DNA from: AC-32 sp963715575
GTDB lineage: Bacteria; Actinomycetota; Thermoleophilia; Gaiellales; Gaiellaceae
Direction of reading: 5' to 3'
Assembly: GCA_963715575.1 (NCBI GenBank)
Contig: OY970250.1
Coordinates: 1,860,001 to 1,924,000 of the forward strand
DNA length: 64,000 nt
Below are positions 1-7,683 of this stretch, piece after piece. Numbering within the stretch: the stretch's first letter is position 1; each line of letters starts with the position of its first letter. The position numbers were made by a program, and so were the translations under genes. A model generated the notes under the pieces. The model was not told the DNA's origin and made no database searches. It saw only the letters and a program-made list of their open reading frames with translations.

Positions 1-602
1 CGGCTCGAGGCCAGCCCGGTCGGCTCGCCGCGCCAGAACGGCGAGCTGGCCGAGAGCGCGAGGAGCGAGGAGAGGTGCGCGAGCAGGCCGTTCACGACCT
101 TGACCGCCTGCTCCGCGTCGTCCACCGCGACGTGGATGTGCAGGCCGAAGATCAGCTCGCGCCGCGCGATGTACTGGAGCTGGTCGACGAGGTGGCGATA
201 GCGGTCGCGGGCGGTGATGCGCTGGCGCTCGAACAACGAGAACGGGTGCGTCCCGGCCGAGCCGACGCGCATCCCCTTCTCGTCCGCGATGCGGGTCACG
301 TGGGAGCGCAGCCTGCGCAGCTCGCGGTCGACCTCCGCCGGTGAGCTGCAGACCGGCGTGGCGATCTCGAGCACGGACTGCATCAGCTCGGCGTTGACGT
401 GCTGCTCGAGCTCGTGGCCCTCGGTCGCGGCGAGCACGGCCTCGACGTGCTGGACGAGATCGAGCGTCTCGCCGTCGAGCAGCATGTACTCCTCCTCGAC
501 CCCGAGCGTGTACGGCTCGCCGGCGCCGAAGTTGTGGTCGAGCACGCTGCCGCCCTCCGCGAAGCGCCCGCCGGTGATCGTCGAGGGGTAGATCTGATTC
601 AT
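1..602 (-). CDS. Carboxylate-amine ligase, YbdK/GCS2 family (3' part missing)
   Basis: Only the N-terminal 200 or so residues are in the window; the rest lies to the left of base 1. The protein starts MNQIYPST and soon reaches LGVEEEYMLLDGE, the conserved opening of the glutamate-cysteine-ligase-like GCS2 family, where the acidic residues help bind the nucleotide-metal complex. Further on, HVNAELMQSVLEIATPVC and FGLHIHVAVDD also fit this family. Members make gamma-glutamyl or related amide bonds with ATP; the substrate cannot be told from sequence. The ATG overlaps the RidA stop codon (ATGA), so the two genes are probably translationally coupled. Confidence 0.85.
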   Translation of the reverse strand, partial: MNQIYPSTITGGRFAEGGSVLDHNFGAGEPYTLGVEEEYMLLDGETLDLVQHVEAVLAATEGHELEQHVNAELMQSVLEIATPVCSSPAEVDRELRRLRSHVTRIADEKGMRVGSAGTHPFSLFERQRITARDRYRHLVDQLQYIARRELIFGLHIHVAVDDAEQAVKVVNGLLAHLSSLLALSASSPFWRGEPTGLASS

Positions 603-985
603 TCCGGGATGACTGCCTCCAGCTCGATCTCGAGCAGCCAGCGCGGGTCGAGCAGCGCGGCCACCACGTAGCTGGTGTTCACCGGTTTGACCTCGCGGAA
701 CACCTCGCCGTGGGCGCGGGCGATCTCGGTGAAGTCATTCGCGCGCGTGAGCATGATCCGCGTCCGCACTACGTGCTCCGCGGCGGCGTCCACCCCGGCC
801 AGGGCGGCGAGCGCGATCTCCAGGCAGCGGTGGGTCTGGCCGTACGCGTCGGGGGGCGGGTCGGCGTCCTCGGGCATGATCGGCGCCGTCCCGGCGACCC
901 AGGCGTGCGGGCCGATCCGCACCACCCGCGAGTAGCCGGCAGCCTCGGCGAACGGTGAGACGGCGGGGACGGTGCGCCGTTCCAT
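599..985 (-). CDS. RidA/YjgF-family protein
   Basis: A 128-residue protein of typical RidA length. The family forms trimers; its best-known activity is hydrolysis of reactive enamine/imine intermediates produced by PLP enzymes. Visible family features are VVRIGPHAWVAGTAP near the N-terminus, TRIMLTRANDF in the middle and LLEIELEAVIPE at the C-terminus, where the Arg and Glu typical of active members sit. The ATG at 985 was chosen because it gives a normal-length protein; the frame stays open for a further 100 codons upstream but that stretch overlaps the divergent hydrolase. It is followed by the carboxylate-amine ligase with a 4-base overlap. Confidence 0.88.
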   Translation of the reverse strand: MERRTVPAVSPFAEAAGYSRVVRIGPHAWVAGTAPIMPEDADPPPDAYGQTHRCLEIALAALAGVDAAAEHVVRTRIMLTRANDFTEIARAHGEVFREVKPVNTSYVVAALLDPRWLLEIELEAVIPE

Positions 986-991
986 GGGCCC

Positions 992-997
992 TAGTAT
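992..997 (+). promoter_or_regulatory. -10 box TAGTAT for a leaderless serine hydrolase mRNA
   Basis: TAGTAT is followed by seven bases and then GTG at 1005, the spacing expected when transcription begins on the start codon. No Shine-Dalgarno sequence precedes that GTG. Confidence 0.5.
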
Positions 998-1004
998 CGA
1001 ACTT

Positions 1005-1808
1005 GTGGACGCGTTGGAACAGGTCGACGGGTGGCCGGCCGAGACGGTGGCGGTCGCCGTGCTGCGCGGCGGCGAGGAGGTCGCCGTGCGCGGGCCGCGC
1101 CGGCAGGTCTTTCGCTGGGCCTCGGTGACGAAGCCGGTGACGGCGCTCGCGACGCTCGTGGCGGCGGAAGAAGGGATCCTCGACCTCGACGACGCCGCCG
1201 GGCCGCCCGGCTCGACGGTGCGCCACCTGCTCGCGCATGCCTCCGGCCTACCGTTCGACGGGCGCACGCCGATCGCGGAGCCCGGCAAGCGGCGGATCTA
1301 CTCGAACACGGGCTTCGACGTGCTCGCCGAAGCGGTCGGCGAGGCCGCCGAGATGCCGTTCGCTGAGTACCTGCGCGCGGCCGTGCTCGGGCCGCTGGAC
1401 CTGGGGGCAGAGCTTCGGGGCTCGGCCGCCTCCGAGTTGCACGGCAACCTCGACGACGTGCTGCGGCTGGCCGCCGAGCTGCAACGCCCGCGGCTGATCG
1501 CGCCCGAAACCCTCGAGGAGGCGACTTCGGTCCAGTTCCCGGGCCTGGTCGGCGTGCTACCTGAGATCGGGCGGATGGACCCGAACGACTGGGGCCTCGG
1601 CGTCGAGCTGCGCGACGCGAAGCACCCGCACTGGACGGGCGAGCACAACTCGCCGCGCACGTTCGGCCACTTCGGCAGCAGCGGCACCTTCCTCTGGGTC
1701 GACCCCGAGGCGGACACCGCGCTCGCCTGCCTGGCGAACCTCGACTTCGGCCCCTGGGCGCTCGAGGCGTGGCCGCGGCTGTCCGACGCGGTTCTCACCT
1801 TGCGTTAA
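1005..1808 (+). CDS. Serine hydrolase, beta-lactamase class C/PBP-like family
   Basis: The 267-residue product carries the three family motifs: SxxK as SVTK in FRWASVTKPV, YxN as YSN in RRIYSNTGFDV, and a C-terminal FGHFGSSG in the place of the KTG/HxG motif. These residues form the acyl-enzyme centre of class C beta-lactamases, DD-peptidases and esterases. It is shorter than true AmpC enzymes and no signal peptide is evident, so a cytoplasmic esterase or peptidase role is more likely than antibiotic resistance. The GTG at 1005 is preferred over in-frame codons at 972 and 984 because it lies exactly downstream of a -10 box. It is divergent from ridA. Confidence 0.85.
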   Translation: MDALEQVDGWPAETVAVAVLRGGEEVAVRGPRRQVFRWASVTKPVTALATLVAAEEGILDLDDAAGPPGSTVRHLLAHASGLPFDGRTPIAEPGKRRIYSNTGFDVLAEAVGEAAEMPFAEYLRAAVLGPLDLGAELRGSAASELHGNLDDVLRLAAELQRPRLIAPETLEEATSVQFPGLVGVLPEIGRMDPNDWGLGVELRDAKHPHWTGEHNSPRTFGHFGSSGTFLWVDPEADTALACLANLDFGPWALEAWPRLSDAVLTLR

Positions 1809-1834
1809 GGAAGCGTCTCCATACTGAGGAACCG

Positions 1835-2101
1835 ATGGGCCGCAGAACACCGACATCGCGCATCGGCGCCGCCAGGCGCCGGGCGGGCCTCGCCAAGCTC
1901 GTCCTGGCCGGAACGGCCGCGACGGCCTTCGTCGCCTCGGCGGCGCTCGCTCGCGTCGCCTATCCCGGCCACCACAAGAAGGCGATCAAGTCGCTCTCGC
2001 CGCCGCAGCGCTTCGTGAAGATCGTGCGCGAGAACCAGCTCGAGTCCGGGATCCTGGCGCCGGCCCAGGCCGACCCCGCGGTGGTGACGGCACAGACGTG
2101 A
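1835..2101 (+). CDS. Small hypothetical membrane-anchored protein upstream of apbE
   Basis: Eighty-eight residues with a basic N-terminus, one hydrophobic stretch at about residues 20-42 (KLVLAGTAATAFVASAALA) and a polar tail ending in Thr. GAGGA at 1826-1830 supports the ATG at 1835. Its stop overlaps the GTG of apbE (GTGA), so it belongs to the same operon as apbE and the ferric-reductase-like gene. I do not recognise the family and see no flavinylation motif, haem motif or FMN-binding domain. A small accessory subunit of the redox module is possible. Confidence 0.6.
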   Translation: MGRRTPTSRIGAARRRAGLAKLVLAGTAATAFVASAALARVAYPGHHKKAIKSLSPPQRFVKIVRENQLESGILAPAQADPAVVTAQT

Positions 2102-2937
2102 ACCGCTTCACGGCGATGGGCTGCGACGTGCTTGTCGAGGGCGCGACCGCAGAGGAGCTCGCAGCCGTGCGGGCGCTGTTCGCCGAGCGCGATGCCGTCT
2201 TCAGCCGCTTTCGGCCGGAGAGCGAGCTGAACGCGGTCAACGCCGGCCGGGGCGCCCGCCTGGTGACGCCACTGTTCGCGCGGATGGCCGAGGCGGCGCT
2301 GCGGGCGCGCGAGCAGACGGGCGGCCTGGTCGACCCGACGCTCGGCGGAGCGCTCGAGGCAGCGGGGTACGACCACGACTTCTCCCGCTTGGAGCCGAGT
2401 GAGGCGCCGCCCGGGCCCGCCGGGCCTGCGGGTCACGTCGAGCTATACGGGCGCGTGCTCGTGCTCGGCCGCGGCGTGCGGCTCGACCTGAACGGCGTCG
2501 TCAAGGCGGCCGCGGTTGACGATGCGCTCCGGCTGCTCGCCGGCCCCGGCTTCGTGTCCGCCGGCGGCGACCTGGCCACGTGCGGTGACGTTGACGTCGC
2601 GCTCCCGGGCGGCGGCGCCGTACGGCTCGTCAACGGGGGACTCGCCACGAGCGGCCGCACGAAGCGGCGCTGGCAGCGCGGTGGCGAGGAGCAGCATCAC
2701 CTGATCGACCCGGCCACCGGCCGGCCGTCGGCGAGCCCGTGGGAGGAGGTCACCGTCTGCGGCGCGACCTGCTTCGCCGCAGACGTCGCGGCCAAGGCGG
2801 CCTTCCTGCTCGGCGAGGACGGCCCCGACTGGCTCGACGAGCGCGGGCTCCCCGGGCGGTTCCTGGCGCAGGGCGAGGCGTACGAGAACGCGAGCTGGCG
2901 CGCGGGGGTGAGAGCCCGGGTGCCGGCTTGCACCTGA
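2098..2937 (+). CDS. apbE: FAD:protein FMN transferase (ApbE)
   Basis: ApbE attaches FMN covalently to Thr or Ser of partner redox proteins using FAD and Mg2+. The 279-residue sequence shows the family layout: FSRFRPESELNAVN near residue 40, GLVDPTLGGALEAAGYD, LNGVVKAAAVDDA (the GxxKG-like region), SAGGDLATCG, HHLIDPATGRPS and finally ATCFAADVAAKAAFLLG with the metal-binding acidic residue. No lipoprotein signal is visible, unlike many ApbEs, so it may act in the cytoplasm. The GTG start overlaps the stop of the preceding small gene and the 3' end overlaps the downstream membrane gene. Confidence 0.9.
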   Translation: MNRFTAMGCDVLVEGATAEELAAVRALFAERDAVFSRFRPESELNAVNAGRGARLVTPLFARMAEAALRAREQTGGLVDPTLGGALEAAGYDHDFSRLEPSEAPPGPAGPAGHVELYGRVLVLGRGVRLDLNGVVKAAAVDDALRLLAGPGFVSAGGDLATCGDVDVALPGGGAVRLVNGGLATSGRTKRRWQRGGEEQHHLIDPATGRPSASPWEEVTVCGATCFAADVAAKAAFLLGEDGPDWLDERGLPGRFLAQGEAYENASWRAGVRARVPACT

Positions 2938-3881
2938 CCACCAGCCCGCTCGACTGGTACGTGGCGCGCGCCGCGGGAATCGCCGCCTACCTGCTGCTGA
3001 CGGTCGTCGTCACCCTCGGGATGACGATGGCAAGCGGCCGGCCGCTGAAGCGCTGGCCGAAGTTCGCGCTCGAGGACGTACATCGTTTCGGGGGGCTGCT
3101 CGTGGGCAGCTTCGTGACGATCCACGTCGTGACGATCGCGCTGGACGCCTATCTGCCCTTCTCGCTCTCGGCGATCCTCGTCCCGTTCGCGGCGAGCTAC
3201 CGCACCGTCTACACCGCCCTCGGCGTGGTGGCAGCCGAACTGCTGCTCGCGCTCGCGGTGACCAACCGTTACCGCGACCGCCTGCCCTACGCCTTCTGGC
3301 GCCGCGCGCACTACCTCAACCTGGCCGTCTGGACTGCGGCGACCGTGCACGGCCTCGGCAGCGGCACCGACCGCAGCACGCCGTGGCTCCTGGCGCTGTT
3401 CGCGGCGTCGGTCGCGACGGTGCTCGGGGCCGGCGCGTGGCGCCTGCGCCGGCGGCCGGCCCTGTCGTGGGGGCTTGCCTCCGCAGGAGTCGCCGCGGTC
3501 GTGCTCGCCGCCACCGGCCCGCTCGCGTTCTCGCCGAAGCCTTGGAACGCGCGGACGTTCCAGGCGGCGATCACGGGCAAGGTCGTCCAGAACGTCGGCT
3601 CGACCCGCGGTCTCGTCTCCGCCGCGGCGACTGCGCGGGGCGCTCAGCGCGCGCTGCTGCGTGCCGATCTGCTGATCGAGCCGAGCCATCTGGACGCAAC
3701 CTCGTTCCAGCTCGAGCTACTGCCGAGCGGGATGCTCTGCACCGGCCACGTGACGAAGGTGCAGTCGTTCGGCTTCGACGCGCGCTGCCGTGCCGAGGAC
3801 GGCACCCGCCGCTTCGTGCACGCCACGTGGACGCTCGTCGAGGGGAACCGGCTGCGAGGAGAGGTCGCGGTGCATGCGTAA
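2928..3881 (+). CDS. Ferric-reductase-like transmembrane protein
   Basis: About 317 residues. The first 190 form a multi-helix membrane domain resembling the ferric reductase-like/YedZ (MsrQ) haem b fold: GGLLVGSFVTIHVVTIA and RRAHYLNLAVWTAATVHG supply histidines on neighbouring helices. The last 110 residues, after FSPKPWNARTF, form a soluble domain I do not recognise. The TTG at 2928 was chosen because it begins just before the first helix and overlaps apbE by ten bases, in keeping with the tight operon; no better in-frame start lies nearby. With ApbE upstream the protein probably carries electrons across the membrane, but the flavinylated partner is not obvious. Confidence 0.78.
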   Translation: MHLTTSPLDWYVARAAGIAAYLLLTVVVTLGMTMASGRPLKRWPKFALEDVHRFGGLLVGSFVTIHVVTIALDAYLPFSLSAILVPFAASYRTVYTALGVVAAELLLALAVTNRYRDRLPYAFWRRAHYLNLAVWTAATVHGLGSGTDRSTPWLLALFAASVATVLGAGAWRLRRRPALSWGLASAGVAAVVLAATGPLAFSPKPWNARTFQAAITGKVVQNVGSTRGLVSAAATARGAQRALLRADLLIEPSHLDATSFQLELLPSGMLCTGHVTKVQSFGFDARCRAEDGTRRFVHATWTLVEGNRLRGEVAVHA

Positions 3882-5736
3882 GGCGCTCGCCGCGCTCGCC
3901 CTCGCGCTCGCCGCCGGCGGGTGCTCCGGTCACTCAAGCTCGACCTCGACCTCGACGTCCACGCGCCAGGCGACCGCGCGACGCGCGACCGGGCGGCTCC
4001 TCGTCTCCGCGCTCGGCCTGCCGCGCGTCTCCTCCAGGGTCGTGCCCGGCTACGTGCTGATCGCCGACCGGAACAACAACCGCGTCCTGCTCGTCTCGCC
4101 CTCGAAGCACGTCGTCTGGCAGGACGCGAGCCTGCGAGGCCCCGACGACGCCTTCTTCACGCCCGGCTACCGCTCGGTGATCACCAACGAGGAGTTCAAC
4201 GACACGCTCGTCGAGCTCTCGCTGAAGAGGCACGAGCGGGTCTGGCAGTACGGCCACAGCGGCGTCGCGGGCTCGAGCCCGGGCTACCTGAACACGCCGG
4301 ACGACGCCTACCGGCTGCCGTCCGGGATCACCACGGTCGCCGACATCCAGAACTGCCGGATCGTCCAGCTCGGCCGTCGGGGACAGGTGGCGCGCATCCT
4401 CGGCGGCAGCTGCGCGCATGACCCCCCGCGCGGCTTCGCCAGCCCGAACGGCGACACGCCGCTGCCCGACGGCGGCCTGCTGGTGACGGAGATCGGCGGC
4501 TGGATCGACCGCCTGCGCGCCGACGGCAGCCTCGCATGGGCGATCCGCTCGCCGGTCCCGTACCCCTCGGACGCGCAGCTGCTGCCGGACGGGCGCGTGC
4601 TCGTCGCCTCGTTCGCGATCCCGGGCAAGATCGTGATCGTCGACCGCAGCGGGCACGTGCGCTGGTCGTTCGGCTCGGCGAGCGGGCCGAACCGGCTGGT
4701 GAAGCCGTCGCTCGCGGTGCGCTGGCCGAACGGCCTGATCGCCGCGAACGACGACTACAACCACCGCGTGATCGTGATCGACCCGAGGACGAAGCGGATC
4801 GTCTGGCAATACGGCCACACCGGCATCTCGGGCAGCGGGAACGGCTACCTCAGCAAGCCGGACGGGCTCGACCTGCTGCCGGCGACCGACCTCGTGCGCG
4901 CCTCGGCCCGGCCGTCCGCCAAGTCGGCGCCCGCGGTGCACGTCAGGCGAGTGGGCTCGCTGCCGCAGCCGGTCTCGAAGCTCTCGGCGGTGGCGCTGCC
5001 CGGGGGTCGAGTGCTAGCGCTCGGCGGCCTCGTCGGCGGCTCCTCGACGAGCCAGGTCCTGCTCGGTCACCCGTCGCACCTGCGGCGGGTGACCGGTCTG
5101 CCGGTGCCGACGCACGACGCCGCCGCTGCGCTCGTGGGCGGGCGCGTGTACCTGTTCGGCGGCGGCGAGGCGGTCTCGACCGACACCGTCCTCCGGATCG
5201 ACCCCGGCTGGCGCACCGTCGCCCGCGCGGGCAGCCTGGGCGAGCCGCTCTCCGACCTCGGCGCCGCGACCGTCGGCGGCAGCACGTATCTCGTCGGCGG
5301 CTACACCGGCTCGCGCTACGCGACCGCGGTGCTCCGGTTCCGGCCGGGCGCGCAGCCGCAGCTGGTGACCCGCCTGCCCGTCGGCCTGCGCTACGCCGGC
5401 GTGGCGGCGCTCGGCTCGAAGATCTACGTCGCGGGCGGCCTCGCGCCGTCGGGCGCGACGAGCGCCGTCTACGCGGTCGACCCGGCTGCCCGAACGGTGC
5501 GGCAGGTCGCGACGCTGCCGCGCCCGATCGACCACGCTGCGCTCGCGCCGCTCGGCTCGCGGCTGCTCCTCGTCGGCGGGGGCTCGAGGCAGGTGCTCGC
5601 GATCGACCCCGCCCGCGGGAGCGTCACCACGGTCGCGAACCTGCCGCAGGCGCTCGCCGACCCCGCGGCGGTGGCGCAGGCCGGCCGCGTGCTCGTGCTC
5701 GGCGGCGGCGCGAACGCCGTCTACGCGCTCGGCTGA
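3874..5736 (+). CDS. Secreted lipoprotein with an N-terminal NHL/PQQ-like propeller and a C-terminal Kelch propeller
   Basis: The 620-residue product begins MRKALAALALALAAGGCSG, a lipoprotein signal with lipobox AGGC. A Ser/Thr-rich linker follows. Residues about 45-345 contain repeats such as VLIADRNNNRVLLVSP, ERVWQYGHSGVAGSSPGY and RIVWQYGHTGISGSGNGY, typical of NHL/arylsulfotransferase-like propellers. Residues about 360-620 contain Kelch-like blades (RVYLFGGG, STYLVGGY, KIYVAGG, RLLLVGGG). ATG 3874 is preceded by GAGGAGAGG and overlaps the previous gene by eight bases, placing it in the redox operon. The role is unknown; a surface binding protein is likely. The two-propeller fusion is unusual. 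Confidence 0.8.
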   Translation: MRKALAALALALAAGGCSGHSSSTSTSTSTRQATARRATGRLLVSALGLPRVSSRVVPGYVLIADRNNNRVLLVSPSKHVVWQDASLRGPDDAFFTPGYRSVITNEEFNDTLVELSLKRHERVWQYGHSGVAGSSPGYLNTPDDAYRLPSGITTVADIQNCRIVQLGRRGQVARILGGSCAHDPPRGFASPNGDTPLPDGGLLVTEIGGWIDRLRADGSLAWAIRSPVPYPSDAQLLPDGRVLVASFAIPGKIVIVDRSGHVRWSFGSASGPNRLVKPSLAVRWPNGLIAANDDYNHRVIVIDPRTKRIVWQYGHTGISGSGNGYLSKPDGLDLLPATDLVRASARPSAKSAPAVHVRRVGSLPQPVSKLSAVALPGGRVLALGGLVGGSSTSQVLLGHPSHLRRVTGLPVPTHDAAAALVGGRVYLFGGGEAVSTDTVLRIDPGWRTVARAGSLGEPLSDLGAATVGGSTYLVGGYTGSRYATAVLRFRPGAQPQLVTRLPVGLRYAGVAALGSKIYVAGGLAPSGATSAVYAVDPAARTVRQVATLPRPIDHAALAPLGSRLLLVGGGSRQVLAIDPARGSVTTVANLPQALADPAAVAQAGRVLVLGGGANAVYALG

Positions 5737-6107
5737 TCGTCCTCGGCGAACAGCGGGCGCAGCAGCTCGTCGAACGCGGCCTGATCGCAGCTCGCCACGA
5801 CCGCGGGCGTGAGCGCGCGCACCGAGGCGGTGCGCGGGACGTTCATCGCCAGCCCCACCTCGCCGAAGTAGTCGCCGGGCCGCAGCACCCGCCGCGGGCC
5901 GAGGTCCTCCTGGCTGACCGCGAACAAGCCCGAGAGGACGACGTAGAAGCGCTTCGCGTCGTCGCCCTCGCGCACGACCGCGCGGCCAGGCGGGACCTCC
6001 TCGCGTTCCATCCGCTTGGCGATCTCGCCCAGCTTCTCGCCGGGCAGGCCTGCGAGCAGCTCGACGCGAGCGAGCTCGGTCACCGTTGCGGGAACGAACT
6101 TCGGCAC
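5721..6107 (-). CDS. Single-domain cyclic-nucleotide-binding (cNMP) protein
   Basis: The 128 residues consist almost entirely of a Crp-like cNMP-binding beta-roll: LLAGLPGEKLGEIAKRM, FYVVLSGLFAVSQ, then the phosphate-binding cassette GDYFGEVGLAMNVPRTASVRA, where GE and R are the usual cAMP contacts. There is no helix-turn-helix, so it is not a complete Crp regulator; it may sense cAMP or act as a docking module. A cyclase-like protein is encoded at 20324-24130. The GTG start at 6107 is 18 bases from the divergent Nudix gene. The 3' end overlaps the lipoprotein gene by 16 bases, tail to tail. Confidence 0.85.
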   Translation of the reverse strand: MPKFVPATVTELARVELLAGLPGEKLGEIAKRMEREEVPPGRAVVREGDDAKRFYVVLSGLFAVSQEDLGPRRVLRPGDYFGEVGLAMNVPRTASVRALTPAVVASCDQAAFDELLRPLFAEDDQPSA

Positions 6108-6112
6108 GCCTC

Positions 6113-6119
6113 TATTCTT
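6113..6119. promoter_or_regulatory. Overlapping divergent -10 boxes between the cNMP and Nudix genes
   Basis: On the plus strand TATTCT (6113-6118) lies seven bases before GTG 6126. On the minus strand AAGAAT (6119-6114) lies six bases before GTG 6107. Both genes would be leaderless and the two promoters share the same bases, so they should compete. Confidence 0.5.
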
Positions 6120-6125
6120 GCGCTC

Positions 6126-6659
6126 GTGGGGGAGCTCGCGGGCTGGACCTTCTGCCCGCGCTGCCGGACCGAGCTGCGCGGAGACGAGCAGCGGCTCGAG
6201 TGCCCGCAGTGCGGCTTCGTCGCCTACGCGAGCTCGCAGGCGACCGTCGGCGCGCTGGTCGAGGACGAGGAGGGCCGCTTGCTGCTCGCGCGGCGCGCGC
6301 ACGAGCCGTTCAAGGGGCGCTGGGACATCCCGGGCGGCTTCCTCGAGGAGGGAGAGCATCCGCTCGACGGCCTGCGCCGCGAGCTGCGTGAGGAGACGGG
6401 GCTCGCGGTCGAGCCGGTCGACTTCCTCGGCGTCTGGATGGATCGCTACGGCGGCGACTCGACGGCCGCGGCGACGCTGAACCTCTATTGGACGGCGGTC
6501 GTGACAGGAGGCGAGGCGGCTCCCGCCGACGAGGTCGACGACCTGCGCTGGTTCGAGCGGCATCAGCTGCCCGAGCGGGACGAGCTCGCCTTCGAGAACG
6601 TGCCGCTAGTCCTTGCGGCGTGGCAGCTGCACGCGCAGCGCTCGCGGCTCGACCGCTAG
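6126..6659 (+). CDS. Nudix hydrolase with N-terminal zinc ribbon
   Basis: A 177-residue protein. Residues 10-40 form a zinc ribbon (CPRC and CPQC), as in NADH pyrophosphatase NudC and related Nudix enzymes. The Nudix box runs from GGFLEEGEHPLDG to LRRELREETGL and contains the full metal-binding set GX5EX7REUXEEXGU. It should hydrolyse a nucleoside diphosphate linked to another group; substrates such as NADH or ADP-ribose are plausible but not proven. GTG 6126 is preferred because it follows a -10 box at leaderless spacing. Its 3' end overlaps the convergent kinase-like gene by 54 bases. Confidence 0.9.
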   Translation: MGELAGWTFCPRCRTELRGDEQRLECPQCGFVAYASSQATVGALVEDEEGRLLLARRAHEPFKGRWDIPGGFLEEGEHPLDGLRRELREETGLAVEPVDFLGVWMDRYGGDSTAAATLNLYWTAVVTGGEAAPADEVDDLRWFERHQLPERDELAFENVPLVLAAWQLHAQRSRLDR

Positions 6660-7406
6660 CTCGAGCGGCGTCCGGAGCTCGACGGGCTCGCCGTCCGCGG
6701 CCGCCTGCACCGTGCCACCGGGCGCGTCTAGCTCGAAGTGCTCGCCGCTGCGTTCCTCCCACGTCCGCGGCAGCATGCCCTTCGCGGTGTAGAGGTACAG
6801 CCGGCCCTCGTCGAGCCGCTCGCGCTCGCCGATCGAGAACAGGCTCAGCTCGTAGGCGTTGTTCGTGACGAGCAGGATGCGCGCCCGCACCGGCTCGCCG
6901 TCCACCGTCGCCCAGACGCCCGGGCGGCGGCGGAGGCTGCGCCCGAGCGCGCGCAGGCCGGCGAACAGCTCACGCCGGCGGCGGTGGCGCTCGCGCCGGT
7001 GGACGAGCGTCGCGTAGTCGCCCAGCGAGAGGTTGTTCAGGAAGCGGCGCTCGCCGGCGCGGCCGACGTCCACGCGCCGCTCCTCGCCTTCGAAGCCCCC
7101 GAGCGCCGAGAGCGGGTCGTCGCGGTCGAGCCCCAGGTCTCGGGCGAAGTGGTTGCGCGTGCCGTACGGGACGACCACGAAGGGCAGGTCGCGCTCGACC
7201 GCGACCGAGGCCACGCTCGCCACCGAGCCGTCGCCGCCGGCCGCGCCGAGGACATCCGCGTCAGTCGCGCGCGCCAGCTCGACCGCGTCGTCGTCCTCGC
7301 CCAGCACGACCGCCTCGATCCCGCGCGCCCGTGCGGCCCCGGCCAGCTCCTCGACGCTCGGGCTCTCGGTCCCGGCCCGCGGATTGATCAGCAGCACCCG
7401 TGCCAC
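6606..7406 (-). CDS. Diacylglycerol kinase-like / lipid kinase family protein
   Basis: A 266-residue protein with the diacylglycerol kinase catalytic domain: VARVLLINPRAG at the start, the nucleotide-binding LGAAGGDGSVASVAS near residue 60 and VVPYGTRNHFARDLGLD, equivalent to the GTxNDFA motif. The C-terminal half resembles the YegS/BmrU beta-sandwich. Family members phosphorylate lipids such as diacylglycerol, but many are uncharacterised. GTG 7406 is chosen because TATAGC on the minus strand (7421-7416) lies nine bases upstream; GTG 7415 directly abuts that box. It is convergent with the Nudix gene. Confidence 0.87.
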   Translation of the reverse strand: MARVLLINPRAGTESPSVEELAGAARARGIEAVVLGEDDDAVELARATDADVLGAAGGDGSVASVASVAVERDLPFVVVPYGTRNHFARDLGLDRDDPLSALGGFEGEERRVDVGRAGERRFLNNLSLGDYATLVHRRERHRRRRELFAGLRALGRSLRRRPGVWATVDGEPVRARILLVTNNAYELSLFSIGERERLDEGRLYLYTAKGMLPRTWEERSGEHFELDAPGGTVQAAADGEPVELRTPLELAVEPRALRVQLPRRKD

Positions 7407-7491
7407 CGGCGGCACGCTATAGGCCCGGTCGAGCGCGAAGTTAGGCCGAACGGCTCATGCGCTCGTCGTCGCGGGTCCCGATCATTCAGCC

Positions 7492-7644
7492 ATGGACGAC
7501 CGGGGCCTTCATCGGATCGAGGACGAGCTGGGTGAGCGCTGGCTCACCGGCTGGCTCGAGGACGGGATCGCGGAGATCGAGGCGTACCTCGCCAAGCACG
7601 CGGCCTTCCTCAGCTTCCTCGACACCGCCGAGAGCACGAGCTAG
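7492..7644 (+). CDS. Small acidic hypothetical protein (50 aa)
   Basis: A short frame encoding MDDRGLHRIEDELGERWLT followed by an acidic helical segment (IAEIEAYLAKHAAFLSFLD). Codon choice matches neighbouring genes (third-position G/C) and no longer frame uses the stretch. There is no clear Shine-Dalgarno sequence. It lies alone between the kinase-like gene and the DUF2231-like gene. I do not recognise a family; it may be a helical binding peptide or spurious. Confidence 0.5.
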   Translation: MDDRGLHRIEDELGERWLTGWLEDGIAEIEAYLAKHAAFLSFLDTAESTS

Positions 7645-7683
7645 CAAACCGCTTCGCGCGCCGTTTCGTAAGATCCGGCGCCG

